From Streptomyces sp. NRRL S-337 (GTDB taxonomy: Bacteria > Actinomycetota > Actinomycetes > Streptomycetales > Streptomycetaceae), in contig NZ_JOIX01000068.1 in NCBI RefSeq assembly GCF_000720175.1, forward strand, positions 1 to 39,540: 39,540 bases of DNA, given 5' to 3'. Under the pieces are notes generated by a model that made no database searches, had not been told where the DNA came from, and saw nothing but the letters and a program-made list of their open reading frames with translations. The position numbers and the translations under genes are program-made. Positions 21,117-29,833 of the stretch are shown here, piece by piece; the first letter of the stretch is position 1; every line of letters begins with the position of its first letter.

Positions 21117-24100
21117 CCCGCGCTCCCGGGGCTGGCGTGCCACAACTTCCGCCCGGTGGCGGCGCGTTCACCCGGCGGCTGGAGGTCGGCCCAGGGGTGC
21201 AGTTCGTAGCCGGTCTCCAGCCGGATGGTGCGGCCCGGTCCGGCGCCGGCCGGTTCGGGCTCCGCCCCTTCGCCGGGGCCCTCTGCGGGCTCTTCGCCGG
21301 CGCCCGGGCCGGCTGCTGTGCCCTGCCCGGCCGCGGGCCGGTCCGGCTCCGCGGCGAGCCGGGCGGCGACCGCCTCCAGGCCGCCCTCGCGGCGGAGTTC
21401 GGCCAGTTCGGCGAGGTTCCAGGCGGCGCTGCCGACCACGCTGAGGCTGCGCGGCCCGCGCCGCTGGACCGTGCCGCGCACCAGCAGCAGCCAGGAGTGG
21501 AAGACGGTGTGGGCGCAGGCCTCGTGGGAGTCGTCGAAGAAGGCGCAGTCGACCAGGCCGGTGCTGTCGTCGAGGGTGGTGAAGATGACCCGGCGGCCGG
21601 AGCGGACCGGCGGGGTCTGGGTGGCCGCCTTGGCCCCGGCGACCAGCACCGTCTCGCCGTTCCTGGCATCGCGCAGCAGCCGGGCCGGCAGGGCGCCCAG
21701 TTCGGTCAGGAACTCCCGGTGGTCGGCCATCAGATGGCGGGAGGCGTCCATGCCGAGGACGCCGAGCTCGGCGCTGAGCCGTTCGACGTCGCTGAGGTCG
21801 GGCAGCCCCGCGGGCGGGGCGGGGTCGGCCCGCCGTTCCTCCAGGTCCGTGTGCAGCGACAGCTGACCGCCGGTCGCCTGCCGCCCGTGGTGGTGCAGCT
21901 CGGAGACGTACAGCAGCAGGTCCCGCCGGTTCGCGCCGAAGGCGTCCAACGCACCCACCCGGGCGAGGCGTTCGGCGATCGGGCGGGACGGCCGGGCGCG
22001 CTGCCACAGATCCTGGAGGGAGTGGTAGGGCTGCCCGTCCGCGATCCGCCGCGCCTCGGCCTCGCTCATGCCGTGGACGTCACGGAGCGCGAGCCGCAGC
22101 CCCCAGGCGTCCTCGACCCCCTCCCGACCGGACACCAGTTCGATCCGGTGGGTGACCGCCGAGCGGTTCACGTCCAGCGGCAGCACCGGCACCCCGCGCC
22201 GCCGGGCGTCCGCGAGCAGCAGCCGCTTGGGGTACATCCCCGGCTCATGGGTGAGCAGCCCGGCGTAGAAGGCCGCGGGATGGTGGGCCTTGAGCCAGGC
22301 GGACTGGTAGGTGGGCACCGCGAAGGCCACCGCGTGCGCCTTGCAGAAGCCGTACGAGCCGAATGCCTCGACGATCTCCCAGGTCCGCGTGATCACCTCG
22401 GGTGCGTAGCCGCGCCGTTCGGCGCGCTGGGCGAACCAGGCGCGCACCCGGCCTTGCAGCTCCGGCTCGGACAGTGCGCGCCGCATCTCGTCCGCCTCGT
22501 CCCGGCCGCAGCCGGTCATGATCCGCAGCACCTCGATGACCTGTTCGTGGAAGACCACCACGCCGTAGGTCTCGCGCAGCGGCTCCGTCAGGTCCGGGTG
22601 CGGATAGCGGACGGGTGTGCGGCCGTGCCGGGCGTCGATGAAGGGCCGGACCATGTCGGCGGCGACCGGGCCCGGACGGAACAGCGAGATGTCGACCACC
22701 AGGTCGTGGAAGGTGGCCGGCTGCAGGCGGCCGATCAGATCGCGCTGGCCCGGCGACTCGATCTGGAAGCAGCCGAGCGTCTCGGTCGAGCGGATCAGGT
22801 CGTAGGTCGCCGGGTCGCCGGCCGGCACCTGCGCGGGGTCGTCGAGGTCGAGCCGGCGGCCGGTGGCCCGGCCGATCTCGGCGACCGCGTGCGCCATCGC
22901 GGACTGCATGCGCACGCCCAGCACGTCGAGTTTGAGCAGCCCCATCTCCTCCACGTCGTCCTTGTCGAACTGGGACATGGCGAAGCCCTCGCCGCTGGTC
23001 GGCACGACGGGCGTGCGGTCCAGCAGCGTGGCGTCGGAGAGCAGCACCCCGCACGGGTGCATGGCGATGCCGCGCGGCAGGGCGTCCAGCGCCTCGACCA
23101 GTTCCCACAGCCGTTCGCCGCCGTCCTCCCGGACCCCGCGCAGCTCCGGCAGCTCGGTCAGCGCGGCCCGGGCGTCGCGGGCGCGGATGTGCGGGAACGC
23201 CTTGGCGAGCCGGTCGACCCGCGCCGGGTCCATGCCCAGCGCGGCGCCCACGTCCCGTACGGCGTGCCGGACGCGGTAGGTCTCGGGCATGGAGACCGTG
23301 GCGACCCGTTCGGCGCCGAAGCGGTCGAAGATCGCGCGGTAGACCTCCAGCCGGCGGGCGGACTCCACGTCGATGTCGATGTCCGGCAGCGCGGCCCGCC
23401 GCGTCGACAGGAAGCGCTCCATCAGCAGCCCGTGCTCGACCGGGTCGGCGTGCGCGATGCCGAGGAGGTGGTTGACCAGGGACCCGGCGCCGGACCCGCG
23501 GGCCGCGACGCGGATGCCGCGCTGCCGGATGTCGTCGACGACCTGGGCGACGGTCAGGAAGTACGAGGGGTAGCCGAGCCGTTCGATCGTGCGCAGCTCG
23601 TCCTCCAGCCGGGCCCAGCGGACCCGGTCGCGGTCGTGGCCGCGCAGGACCATGCCGGCGGCGCAGCGCGAGCGCAGCACCCGGGCGGCGGTGCGGCGTT
23701 CCGCGCCGACCAGGTGGGGTTCGGGGAAGTGGATCCGGCCGAGCCCGATGTCGTCCTGGGGGTCGACGAGGCACTCCCCCGCCGTCTGCTCGGTGATGGC
23801 GAGCAACTGGTGGGCCAGGCCGCGCCGGAAGCCGGCCGCCTCGGCGATCCGTTCGGCGGTGCGGCCCATCGCGGCGGCGTCCTTGAGCCAGCGCTCGCCG
23901 CTGTCCCAGGACTCGGGGCGGTGCGGGTCCACCGGCACCAGGCGGCGGGCGGAGTCCAGGACGTCGGCGACCGGTCCCTGGCCGGGGTCGGCGTAGCGGA
24001 CCGCGTTGGTCAGGACGGCGCGGATGCCCTGGTCGACGGCGAAGCCGAGGGTGCGGGCGGCCAGCCGGGTGGAGCCGGGGCCGCTGCCGGGCCGGGCGTG

Positions 24101-24661
24101 GTCGACGACCTCCAGTCGCAGCGCCTCGCCGTACCGCTCGCGCCAGGGGGCGACGAGCCGGGCGGCGCGGTCGGGGCGGCCGGCGGCCAGTGCCCGGCCG
24201 ATGTCGGAGTCCGGGCCGAGCAGCACGGTGAGTCCGTCCGCGGCGGATTCCAGCTCGCTCCAGGAGAGGACGGGCCGGTCGCCGCCGCCCGCGTGGGCGG
24301 CCGAGACCAGCCGGCACAGGGCGGCCCAGCCGGCCGCTCCGTCGCGGGCCAGGAAGACGGCGCGGGCGGCGGACTCGTCGATGAAGGCGCCGCCGCGCAC
24401 CGGGGTGCGCCGGCGGGTGGTGGCGGCCGGGGGGTCCGGGGTGTGCTCCGCGACGGCCAGTTCCGCGCCGAAGAGCGGGCGGATGCCGGCCTCCGCGGCG
24501 GCCCGGGCGAACCGTACGGCCCCGGAGAGGCCGTCCCGGTCGGTCAGGGCGAGGGCGTCCATCCCGCGTTCGGCGGCGCGCTCGGCCAGCCGCTCCGGAT
24601 GGGAGGCGCCGTAGCGCAGCGAGAACCCCGAAGCGGTGTGCAGATGCGTGAACCCGGGCAT
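21113..24661 (-). CDS. dnaE2: DnaE2, error-prone DNA polymerase III alpha subunit
   Basis: 1182 aa from ATG 24661 with GGAGG upstream. PHP domain at the N-terminus (GFTHLHTASGFSLRYGASHP; MDALALTDRDGLSGAVRFAR). C-family palm with the catalytic Asp cluster LPDIDIDVESARRLEVYRA, followed by DLVVDISLFRPGPV and VVFHEQVIEVLRIMTGCGRD. A C-terminal OB fold (VLVAGAKAATQTPPVRSG, LLLVRGTVQRRGPRSLSV). This layout and length are those of DnaE2, which performs damage-induced mutagenic translesion synthesis, not replicative DnaE1. It is coupled to the ImuB-like gene and preceded by a near-consensus LexA box. An Ala/Glu-rich linker just before the end is the only unusual region. Confidence 0.94.
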   Translation of the reverse strand: MPGFTHLHTASGFSLRYGASHPERLAERAAERGMDALALTDRDGLSGAVRFARAAAEAGIRPLFGAELAVAEHTPDPPAATTRRRTPVRGGAFIDESAARAVFLARDGAAGWAALCRLVSAAHAGGGDRPVLSWSELESAADGLTVLLGPDSDIGRALAAGRPDRAARLVAPWRERYGEALRLEVVDHARPGSGPGSTRLAARTLGFAVDQGIRAVLTNAVRYADPGQGPVADVLDSARRLVPVDPHRPESWDSGERWLKDAAAMGRTAERIAEAAGFRRGLAHQLLAITEQTAGECLVDPQDDIGLGRIHFPEPHLVGAERRTAARVLRSRCAAGMVLRGHDRDRVRWARLEDELRTIERLGYPSYFLTVAQVVDDIRQRGIRVAARGSGAGSLVNHLLGIAHADPVEHGLLMERFLSTRRAALPDIDIDVESARRLEVYRAIFDRFGAERVATVSMPETYRVRHAVRDVGAALGMDPARVDRLAKAFPHIRARDARAALTELPELRGVREDGGERLWELVEALDALPRGIAMHPCGVLLSDATLLDRTPVVPTSGEGFAMSQFDKDDVEEMGLLKLDVLGVRMQSAMAHAVAEIGRATGRRLDLDDPAQVPAGDPATYDLIRSTETLGCFQIESPGQRDLIGRLQPATFHDLVVDISLFRPGPVAADMVRPFIDARHGRTPVRYPHPDLTEPLRETYGVVVFHEQVIEVLRIMTGCGRDEADEMRRALSEPELQGRVRAWFAQRAERRGYAPEVITRTWEIVEAFGSYGFCKAHAVAFAVPTYQSAWLKAHHPAAFYAGLLTHEPGMYPKRLLLADARRRGVPVLPLDVNRSAVTHRIELVSGREGVEDAWGLRLALRDVHGMSEAEARRIADGQPYHSLQDLWQRARPSRPIAERLARVGALDAFGANRRDLLLYVSELHHHGRQATGGQLSLHTDLEERRADPAPPAGLPDLSDVERLSAELGVLGMDASRHLMADHREFLTELGALPARLLRDARNGETVLVAGAKAATQTPPVRSGRRVIFTTLDDSTGLVDCAFFDDSHEACAHTVFHSWLLLVRGTVQRRGPRSLSVVGSAAWNLAELAELRREGGLEAVAARLAAEPDRPAAGQGTAAGPGAGEEPAEGPGEGAEPEPAGAGPGRTIRLETGYELHPWADLQPPGERAATGRKLWHASPGSAG

Positions 24662-24736
24662 CCGCACCTCCTGCACCTCACCGCCCCCCGGCTGACCTTG
24701 TGTCCCTCGTTCCTCACCTCCACCATAACCCGCTCG

Positions 24737-24752
24737 TCGAACATTCGTACGA
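24737..24752. promoter_or_regulatory. LexA (SOS) box in front of dnaE2
   Basis: TCGAACATTCGTACGA matches the actinobacterial LexA consensus TCGAAC-N4-GTTCGA at all but one position, 76 bp upstream of the dnaE2 ATG, next to a -10-like TATGGT on the minus strand. It explains damage induction of the pair. Confidence 0.65.
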
Positions 24753-24911
24753 ACAACACGCCGGGGCGCCCCCGGAAGATCGTCTGCGCACCCTCCACCG
24801 TTCAGCCCATCCGTTCTGCACCCACCCATCGGAGATCGCAAGATATGGGGGCAAAAGCCGTCTTCCGGTGGGCCGGATGCCGGTGGACGAACCTGCGGCG
24901 AGGAGTGACGG

Positions 24912-25976
24912 ATGGCCACCACGGACGACGGCACCCGCACCACCTTCCTCGGCGAGGTGAAGAGCGCCGTGACACCGCACGCCTCGCTGCTGGTGCTCGG
25001 CGTCCTGGGCCTGATGATCGCGTTCATCACCTCGTACACCGGCGCCTTCCACCACCCCCGGCCGACGGACGTACCGCTCGGCGTGGTCGCTCCCGGGCCG
25101 GCCGCCCGGCAGGTGGTGACGCGACTGGACCGGCTGCCCGGCTCCCCGCTGGACCCGCGCGCGCTGCGCTCCGAGCGCCTGGCGCGGCAGCAGCTCGCCG
25201 ACCGGACCATCGACGGGGCACTGATCGTCACGCCGCGCGGCACCACCGACCGGCTGCTGGTCGCCGGCGGCGGGGGCGCCTCACTGTCCCAGGCGGTCGA
25301 ACTGGCCGTCCGGGCGGCCGAGAAGGCCCAGGGACGCACCGTCCGGACGGTCGACGTCACCCCCGCCGCCCCGGGCGACAGCCGCAGCCTGTCGTCCTTC
25401 TACCTGGTCGTGGGCTGGTGCGTCGGCGGCTATCTGTGCGCCGCGATCCTCGCGATCAGCGCCGGGGCGCGGCCGTCCAACGGACACCGGGCCGTCATCC
25501 GGCTGGCCGCCCTCGCGCTGTACGCGATCGCCGCCGGGCTGGCCGGCGCGATCGTCGTCGGCCCGGTCCTGGGCGCGCTGCCCGGCACCTTCGCCGGGCT
25601 GTGGGGGCTGGGCGCCCTGGTGGTCTTCGCGGTGGGGGCCACGACGCTGGCCTGCCAGGCCCTGCTGGGCATCATCGGCATCGGCCTGGCGATCCTGCTG
25701 ATCGTCATCCTGGGCAATCCGAGCGCGGGCGGCGCCTACCCGTACCCGCTGCTGCCGCCGTTCTGGCACGCCATCGGCCCGGCCCTGCCCCCGGGCGCGG
25801 GCACCTGGGCGGCGCGCTCGCTCGCCTACTTCGACGGCGCCGCGGTGACCGGCCCGCTGCTGGTGCTCGCCGCCTGGGCGGTGGGCGGCACGCTGCTCAC
25901 GCTGCTGCTGTCGGTCTTCCTGAAGAAGGACCGCCCGAGGGGCCGGCCCCCGGAGGAGGAACGACTGCCGGCCTGA
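24912..25976 (+). CDS. Multi-TM membrane protein, ABC-2/YhgE-Pip-like
   Basis: 354 aa; ATG 24912 with GAGGAGT. One N-terminal TM (SLLVLGVLGLMIAFITSYTG), a ~130-residue extracytoplasmic part (including DRTIDGALIVTPRG), then four to five TMs at the C-terminal half (SFYLVVGWCVGGYLCAAILA; LALYAIAAGLAGAIVVGPVL; LLGIIGIGLAILLIVILGNP; LLTLLLSVFLKK). The topology equals ABC-2 permease-like YhgE/Pip or DUF3533 proteins, which lack an own ATPase. No ATPase gene is adjacent. Possible cell-envelope or drug-efflux role; not proven. Confidence 0.75.
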   Translation: MATTDDGTRTTFLGEVKSAVTPHASLLVLGVLGLMIAFITSYTGAFHHPRPTDVPLGVVAPGPAARQVVTRLDRLPGSPLDPRALRSERLARQQLADRTIDGALIVTPRGTTDRLLVAGGGGASLSQAVELAVRAAEKAQGRTVRTVDVTPAAPGDSRSLSSFYLVVGWCVGGYLCAAILAISAGARPSNGHRAVIRLAALALYAIAAGLAGAIVVGPVLGALPGTFAGLWGLGALVVFAVGATTLACQALLGIIGIGLAILLIVILGNPSAGGAYPYPLLPPFWHAIGPALPPGAGTWAARSLAYFDGAAVTGPLLVLAAWAVGGTLLTLLLSVFLKKDRPRGRPPEEERLPA

Positions 25977-26033
25977 ACCACCGGGCGCCGGCCCGGACGC
26001 ACCGGTATCCGCACCGTACGAAGGAGCAACCCC

Positions 26034-26357
26034 ATGGCCCTCCCCGCCGACCAGCTGTCCCACCCCGCGGTGCGCGCACTGGTCACCGCCCTCAACGCCA
26101 ACGACGAGCGGGCGTTCTTCGCCGCCCTCACCCCCGACGCGACGATGTCCGACGACGGGTCCGACCGCGACCTCCGGGAGTGGACCGACCGGGAGGTCTT
26201 CGGCTCGCGCGGGCACCTGACGGTGCGGTCGCAGTCGGACGACGGGCTGTCCCTCGTGGCGGACTACCGCAACGACACCTGGGGGGAGATGCGGACGCGC
26301 TGGGAGTTCACGGTGACGGACGGGAAGGTGAGCCGGTTCGAGACCGGACAGGCCTGA
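26034..26357 (+). CDS. NTF2/SnoaL-like fold protein
   Basis: 107 aa; ATG 26034 after GAAGGAGC. It begins HPAVRALVTALNANDERAFF and carries LTPDATMSDDGSDRDL and EFTVTDGKVSRFETGQA, the sequence pattern of small cone-shaped NTF2-like proteins that bind or isomerise small ligands. No catalytic residue can be assigned. 57 bp after the preceding membrane protein gene, so perhaps co-transcribed. Confidence 0.78.
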   Translation: MALPADQLSHPAVRALVTALNANDERAFFAALTPDATMSDDGSDRDLREWTDREVFGSRGHLTVRSQSDDGLSLVADYRNDTWGEMRTRWEFTVTDGKVSRFETGQA

Positions 26358-26399
26358 CGTTCCTTCACCAACTTTTGGTTGACCACCAGTTGGGCACGG

Positions 26400-27170
26400 T
26401 CACATGTGTGTGCCGCCGTCGATCCGGATCTCCGTGCCGGTGATGAACGCGCCGTCCTGCGAGGCGAGCATCGCGATGACGCCGGCGACCGTCTCCGGGC
26501 CCGCGAAGCCCTCGCCGATGGCCGGAGCGAGCTTGGCGAACAGCGACATGTCGGCGTCCTCGGGCAGGCCCGGGCCGCGGCCGCTGGTCATCCCGCTGGC
26601 GATGGAGCCCGGTGCGACACACACCGCGCGCAGCCCCTGCTTGCCGTATTCGGCGGCGATCGCGTGGGTCATGGACTGGATGCCGCCCTTGCTCGCCGCG
26701 TACGCCGCCATGTAGGGGTGCGCGAACGAGGCCGAGGTGGAGCTGAAGTTGACCACGACCGGGGACGTGCCCTCCAGGAGGGCGGGCAGTGCCTCGCGGA
26801 TCATCAGGAACGTGCCGGTCAGGTTGGTCGCGATGATCCGGTTGAAGAGCTCCAGGCTGGTCTCGTGGGTGTGCGCGGAGCGCAGGATGCCGGCCGCGTT
26901 GACCAGCACATCCAGGCCGCCGAGGCCGCCCACCGCGGCGGCGACGCCGGAGCGGACCGCCGCCTCGTCGGCTATGTCCAGCACCGCGGTCCGCAGCCGG
27001 CCCGCGGCACCGTCCGCGGCGGCCCGGGCGGTGGTGGCCGCCAGGCCCGCGGCGTCGACGTCCGCCGCGACCACCCGGCCGCCCTCGGCGAGGATCCGGT
27101 GGACGGTGGCCTGCCCGATGCCGGAGCCGGCCCCGGTGATCAGGACCCGGCGTCCCTCGAAGCGGTTCAT
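26400..27170 (-). CDS. Short-chain dehydrogenase/reductase
   Basis: 256 aa; ATG 27170 with AAGGGAG. NAD(P) motif TGAGSGIG (12-19), NAAG (91-94), active-site NFSSTSAS (Ser143/144) and YAASK (Tyr157, Lys161); PGSIASGMTSG follows. A classical SDR. Asp38 after the second strand (VVAADVDAAG) favours NAD(H) over NADP(H). Divergent from a TetR gene with a dyad operator between, so probably its target. Substrate unknown. Confidence 0.9.
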   Translation of the reverse strand: MNRFEGRRVLITGAGSGIGQATVHRILAEGGRVVAADVDAAGLAATTARAAADGAAGRLRTAVLDIADEAAVRSGVAAAVGGLGGLDVLVNAAGILRSAHTHETSLELFNRIIATNLTGTFLMIREALPALLEGTSPVVVNFSSTSASFAHPYMAAYAASKGGIQSMTHAIAAEYGKQGLRAVCVAPGSIASGMTSGRGPGLPEDADMSLFAKLAPAIGEGFAGPETVAGVIAMLASQDGAFITGTEIRIDGGTHM

Positions 27171-27192
27171 GGTGGTGCTCCCTTCGCGATGG

Positions 27193-27219
27193 CGACGATC
27201 GGCGCTGCGGCGATCGTCG
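27193..27219. promoter_or_regulatory. Inverted repeat in the SDR leader
   Basis: CGACGATCG (27193-27201) and CGATCGTCG (27211-27219), a perfect 9-bp stem with a 9-nt loop, just upstream of the SDR RBS. It may be a leader hairpin or a regulator site. Confidence 0.45.
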
Positions 27220-27236
27220 TGCACGGTACGCCGTAA

Positions 27237-27251
27237 TGGCACGATGTGCCA
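27237..27251. promoter_or_regulatory. TetR operator-like dyad TGGCAC-GAT-GTGCCA
   Basis: Perfect 6-bp arms with a 3-nt spacer, in the 129-bp gap between SDR and TetR genes. A partial copy (TGTGCCGACATGCCA, 27263-27277) lies nearer the TetR start. Confidence 0.6.
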
Positions 27252-27299
27252 AACACGCGTGATGTGCCGACATGCCACCATGCTCCGTAAGCTGAGCCC

Positions 27300-27998
27300 A
27301 TGTCCGCCGAGTCCGTGCCCACCGAGCCCCGTCCCGCGGCGCCCGCCGCCCGCCCCTCGCTCACCGAGCGGCGCAAGGCCGCGACCCAGTTGGAGATCGC
27401 CCGCTGCGCGGCGGCGCTGTTCGCCGAGCGCGGCGCCGCGGTCACCGCCGAGGAGATCGCCCGCGCCTCCGGCGTCGCGCTGCGCACCTTCTACCGCTAC
27501 TTCCGCACCAAGGAGGACGCGGTGGCGCCGCTGCTCTCCGTCGGGGTGCGGCAGTGGATCGACGATCTGGCGGCCCCGCCGGCCGGGGCGGCGGCGCCCA
27601 CGGTCCGCGAGGCGCTGGAGCGGGCTGCCCGCCGGGCGCTGACCCCCGCCGACGAGCCGGAAGGGGAGGCGCTGCGCCGGACCCGCGGGCTGCTGCGGGC
27701 GATGCCCGGCGATCCGGCGCTGCGCGCGGTCTGGCACCGGGTCCACCACGACGCCGAGGAGGCGTTGCGGCCGGTCCTGGCGCGGATGACGGGTGCGGAC
27801 GCGCCGCAGGTCCGGCTGGCCGCGGCCGCGGCGAACACCGCGCTGCGGGTCGCGGTGGAGGAGTGGGCGGCGGATGACGGGCCGGTGGACGGGCCGCGGG
27901 GGCCCGGCGAGCTGGTGGCCCGCGGCATGCGGGCGCTGACGGCCGGACTGCCGGAGCTGGACGGGCCACCGAACGGGCGGTCCGCCCCCCGGGATTGA
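27300..27998 (+). CDS. TetR-family regulator
   Basis: 232 aa; ATG 27300, no SD visible. After a Pro/Ala-rich lead, the HTH is SLTERRKAATQLEIARCAAA, LFAERGAAVTAEEIARASGV, ALRTFYRYFRTKEDAVAPLL. The C-terminal helical part contains AMPGDPALRAVWHRVHHDAE, typical of TetR members controlling SDR or oxidoreductase genes. It probably represses the divergent SDR and itself through the TGGCAC dyad. Strongly Ala-rich C-terminus; no odd feature. Confidence 0.9.
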   Translation: MSAESVPTEPRPAAPAARPSLTERRKAATQLEIARCAAALFAERGAAVTAEEIARASGVALRTFYRYFRTKEDAVAPLLSVGVRQWIDDLAAPPAGAAAPTVREALERAARRALTPADEPEGEALRRTRGLLRAMPGDPALRAVWHRVHHDAEEALRPVLARMTGADAPQVRLAAAAANTALRVAVEEWAADDGPVDGPRGPGELVARGMRALTAGLPELDGPPNGRSAPRD

Positions 27999-28409
27999 GG
28001 GCGCCCGCACCCCGATTGCGTACGAAAACGCGGCGGGTAAGGCGGCCCGCCGCCGACCGCCTGTTACCTCGAAGCGCGGCCCAGGCCGTACGGAGGCAGC
28101 CTCCGGCCCCCCTCTTCGGCCAATCGACGGAGATCAAAACCCGCCCGAACGACCGGTCGGCGGCCGGATTGCTTCCCTCCCGGTCATCGTGGCCCTTGCC
28201 CCCCGCACGATGCACGGGGCATCCCGGCTGGCCGCACCGGGCTTCCCGAACGTTCCCCCGAACCCCTCCCGTCAGGTTCGCGCCATTACTCTCAGCTTTC
28301 ACCCAACGACTCAAAGCGATCGGCGAATGCCCACTCAAGGTGCTTTCGGGACGTGTTTCGACCAAACTCCCGTCCGGTATCTGCACCTTCGAGCAAAGGA
28401 GTGTTCGTC
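27999..28409. other. Intergenic region upstream of SSI-like gene
   Basis: No gene seen. A perfect dyad CGGAGGCAGCCTCCG (28091-28105) may terminate the TetR transcript or be a regulator site. The promoter of the inhibitor gene should lie in the A+T-richer part around 28290-28400, but no clear -35/-10 pair stands out. Confidence 0.5.
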
Positions 28410-28850
28410 ATGCGGTACACCACTGGGGCGATCGCGCTCGGCACGGCGCTGGTCCTCGGCACGCTGGCCACCAGCGCCCAAGCCGTCGCCGCCCCAGCAC
28501 AGCCCGCGCGCAGCGGCGGTCTCTACGCACCGTCGGAACTGGTGCTGACGGTCGGCCAGGGCGACAGCCGCGCCAACGCCACGGTCCAGCGCGCGGTGTC
28601 GCTCAGCTGTATGCCGGTGGCCTCCGGCAGCCACCCGGCACCGAAGGCCGCCTGCGCCGAACTGCGGGCCGCGGCCGGTGACTTCAACACGGTCACCAGC
28701 CCCAAGTCGGACCGGCTGTGCACCAAGGAGTGGGCCCCGATCGTCGTCACCGCCGACGGTGTGTGGCAGGGCAAGCGGGTGTCGTACACCTACACCTACG
28801 CCAACTCCTGTGTGATGCGCGCCGGTCTGAGCTCGGTCTTCGAGTTCTAA
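28410..28850 (+). CDS. Secreted subtilisin-inhibitor-like (SSI) protease inhibitor
   Basis: 146 aa; ATG 28410 with AAAGGAG. The signal peptide ends near TSAQA/VAA. The core shows the SSI signature: [60 protein letters not shown]. Disulphides: Cys67-Cys82 and Cys104-Cys134. The reactive loop reads [10 protein letters not shown], placing Lys106 at P1 and Glu107 at P1', so trypsin-like rather than subtilisin-like targets are expected (SSI itself has Met at P1). Such proteins are abundant exoproteins of Streptomyces. The targets may be the nearby proteases or a trypsin-like/transglutaminase-activating protease elsewhere. Confidence 0.95.
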   Translation: MRYTTGAIALGTALVLGTLATSAQAVAAPAQPARSGGLYAPSELVLTVGQGDSRANATVQRAVSLSCMPVASGSHPAPKAACAELRAAAGDFNTVTSPKSDRLCTKEWAPIVVTADGVWQGKRVSYTYTYANSCVMRAGLSSVFEF

Positions 28851-28866
28851 AAGCGCCGCACCCAGA

Positions 28867-28901
28867 GGTCCCCGGGCACCGGTGGGTGGTGCCCGGGGAC
28901 C
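28867..28901 (+). terminator. Terminator of the SSI gene
   Basis: Perfect 14-bp arms (28867-28880 and 28888-28901) with a 7-nt loop, 16 bp after the stop codon. Confidence 0.8.
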
Positions 28902-28926
28902 GCCACGTGCGGGGACCGCCGGTGCA

Positions 28927-28932
28927 TAGGCT
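28927..28932 (+). promoter_or_regulatory. -10 TAGGCT, probably leaderless transcript
   Basis: TAGGCT lies 6 nt before the ATG at 28939 and there is no SD. The GntR gene start (9306-9319) shows the same arrangement. Confidence 0.45.
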
Positions 28933-28938
28933 TCGCCC

Positions 28939-29748
28939 ATGACCGACATCAACACCCGTCCGCCGCACGGGCCTTCGGGCCGGACCGGGGTCGCCGTGCT
29001 CTCCGACGTCCACGGTGTGCTGCCGGCCCTGGAGGCGGTGCTCGCCGAGCCCGACGTCCGCGCCGCCGAGCGGATCGTGCTGACCGGCGATCTGCTCGCC
29101 GGGCCGCTGCCCCGCGAGACCCTCGCCGCGCTGCGCTCCCTCGGGGAGCGCGCGGTGTGGGTCCGCGGCAACGCCGACCGGGAGCTGACCGACGGTCCGA
29201 CGGGCCGCGGGGAAGACGGCCCGTCGGACCCGGTCAGCGCCTGGGCGGCCGGCCGACTCGGGCCGGAGGAAAAGGAGTTCCTCCGGTCACTGCCCACCTC
29301 CGTCACCCTGGAGGTGGCCGGGCTCGGACCGGTCCTGTTCTGCCACGCCACGCCCCGGGACGACGAGGAGATGGTGCTCGTCGACTCGCGGCCCGAGCGC
29401 TGGGCCGAGGTACTGGCGGAGCTGCCCGACCCGGTACGGACCGTGGTCTGCGGACACACCCACATGCCGTACGTCCGGCTCACCCACGGGCGGCTGGTGG
29501 TCAACCCCGGCAGCGTCGGCATGCCGTACGGCAGGGCCGGTGCGCACTGGGCACTGCTGGGGCCCGGCGGCGGCGCGGTCACCCTGCGGCACACCCCCTT
29601 CGACTACGACGCGGCCTGCGCCCGGATCGCCCGGGATTCGGGCTTCCCGTCGGCGGCCGACTGGGCGGATACGTACGTACGGGCCCGGGTTTCGGCCGAG
29701 GAGGCACTGGCCGCGTTCGGGCCGGGCGACGGGCGGGCGACGGGCTGA
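28939..29748 (+). CDS. Calcineurin-like metallophosphoesterase (YfcE/MPE type)
   Basis: 269 aa from ATG 28939. Five metal-site motifs in order: SDVHG, GDLLAGP, RGNAD, CHATP and GHTHMPY. The last is the classic GHTH. These coordinate two metals for phosphodiester hydrolysis. Probably cytoplasmic (no signal peptide); natural substrate unknown. It is convergent with the protease gene and shares a terminator hairpin. Confidence 0.92.
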   Translation: MTDINTRPPHGPSGRTGVAVLSDVHGVLPALEAVLAEPDVRAAERIVLTGDLLAGPLPRETLAALRSLGERAVWVRGNADRELTDGPTGRGEDGPSDPVSAWAAGRLGPEEKEFLRSLPTSVTLEVAGLGPVLFCHATPRDDEEMVLVDSRPERWAEVLAELPDPVRTVVCGHTHMPYVRLTHGRLVVNPGSVGMPYGRAGAHWALLGPGGGAVTLRHTPFDYDAACARIARDSGFPSAADWADTYVRARVSAEEALAAFGPGDGRATG

Positions 29749-29760
29749 CCCCGCGGTGCA

Positions 29761-29788
29761 CCGGCCCCCGGACGGGTCCGGGGGCCGG
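29761..29788. terminator. Bidirectional terminator
   Basis: Perfect 13-bp arms, CCGGCCCCCGGAC and GTCCGGGGGCCGG, with a minimal GG spacer, between convergent phosphoesterase and protease genes. Confidence 0.75.
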
Positions 29789-29833
29789 CACCCCGGGAGC
29801 ATGCCGGGACGGGTCCTGGACTACGGCCGCGGA

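Noticed and set aside
26358..26399. Dyad CCAACT...AGTTGG between NTF2-like and SDR genes as terminator
   Set aside because: Only 6-bp arms around a 14-nt loop and no T-run. Some terminator is expected between convergent genes, but the evidence is too weak to annotate.
20271..26443. Very long plus-strand frames opposite dnaE2 and its neighbours
   Set aside because: They are antisense shadows caused by high third-position G+C of the real minus-strand genes; no motif or RBS supports them.
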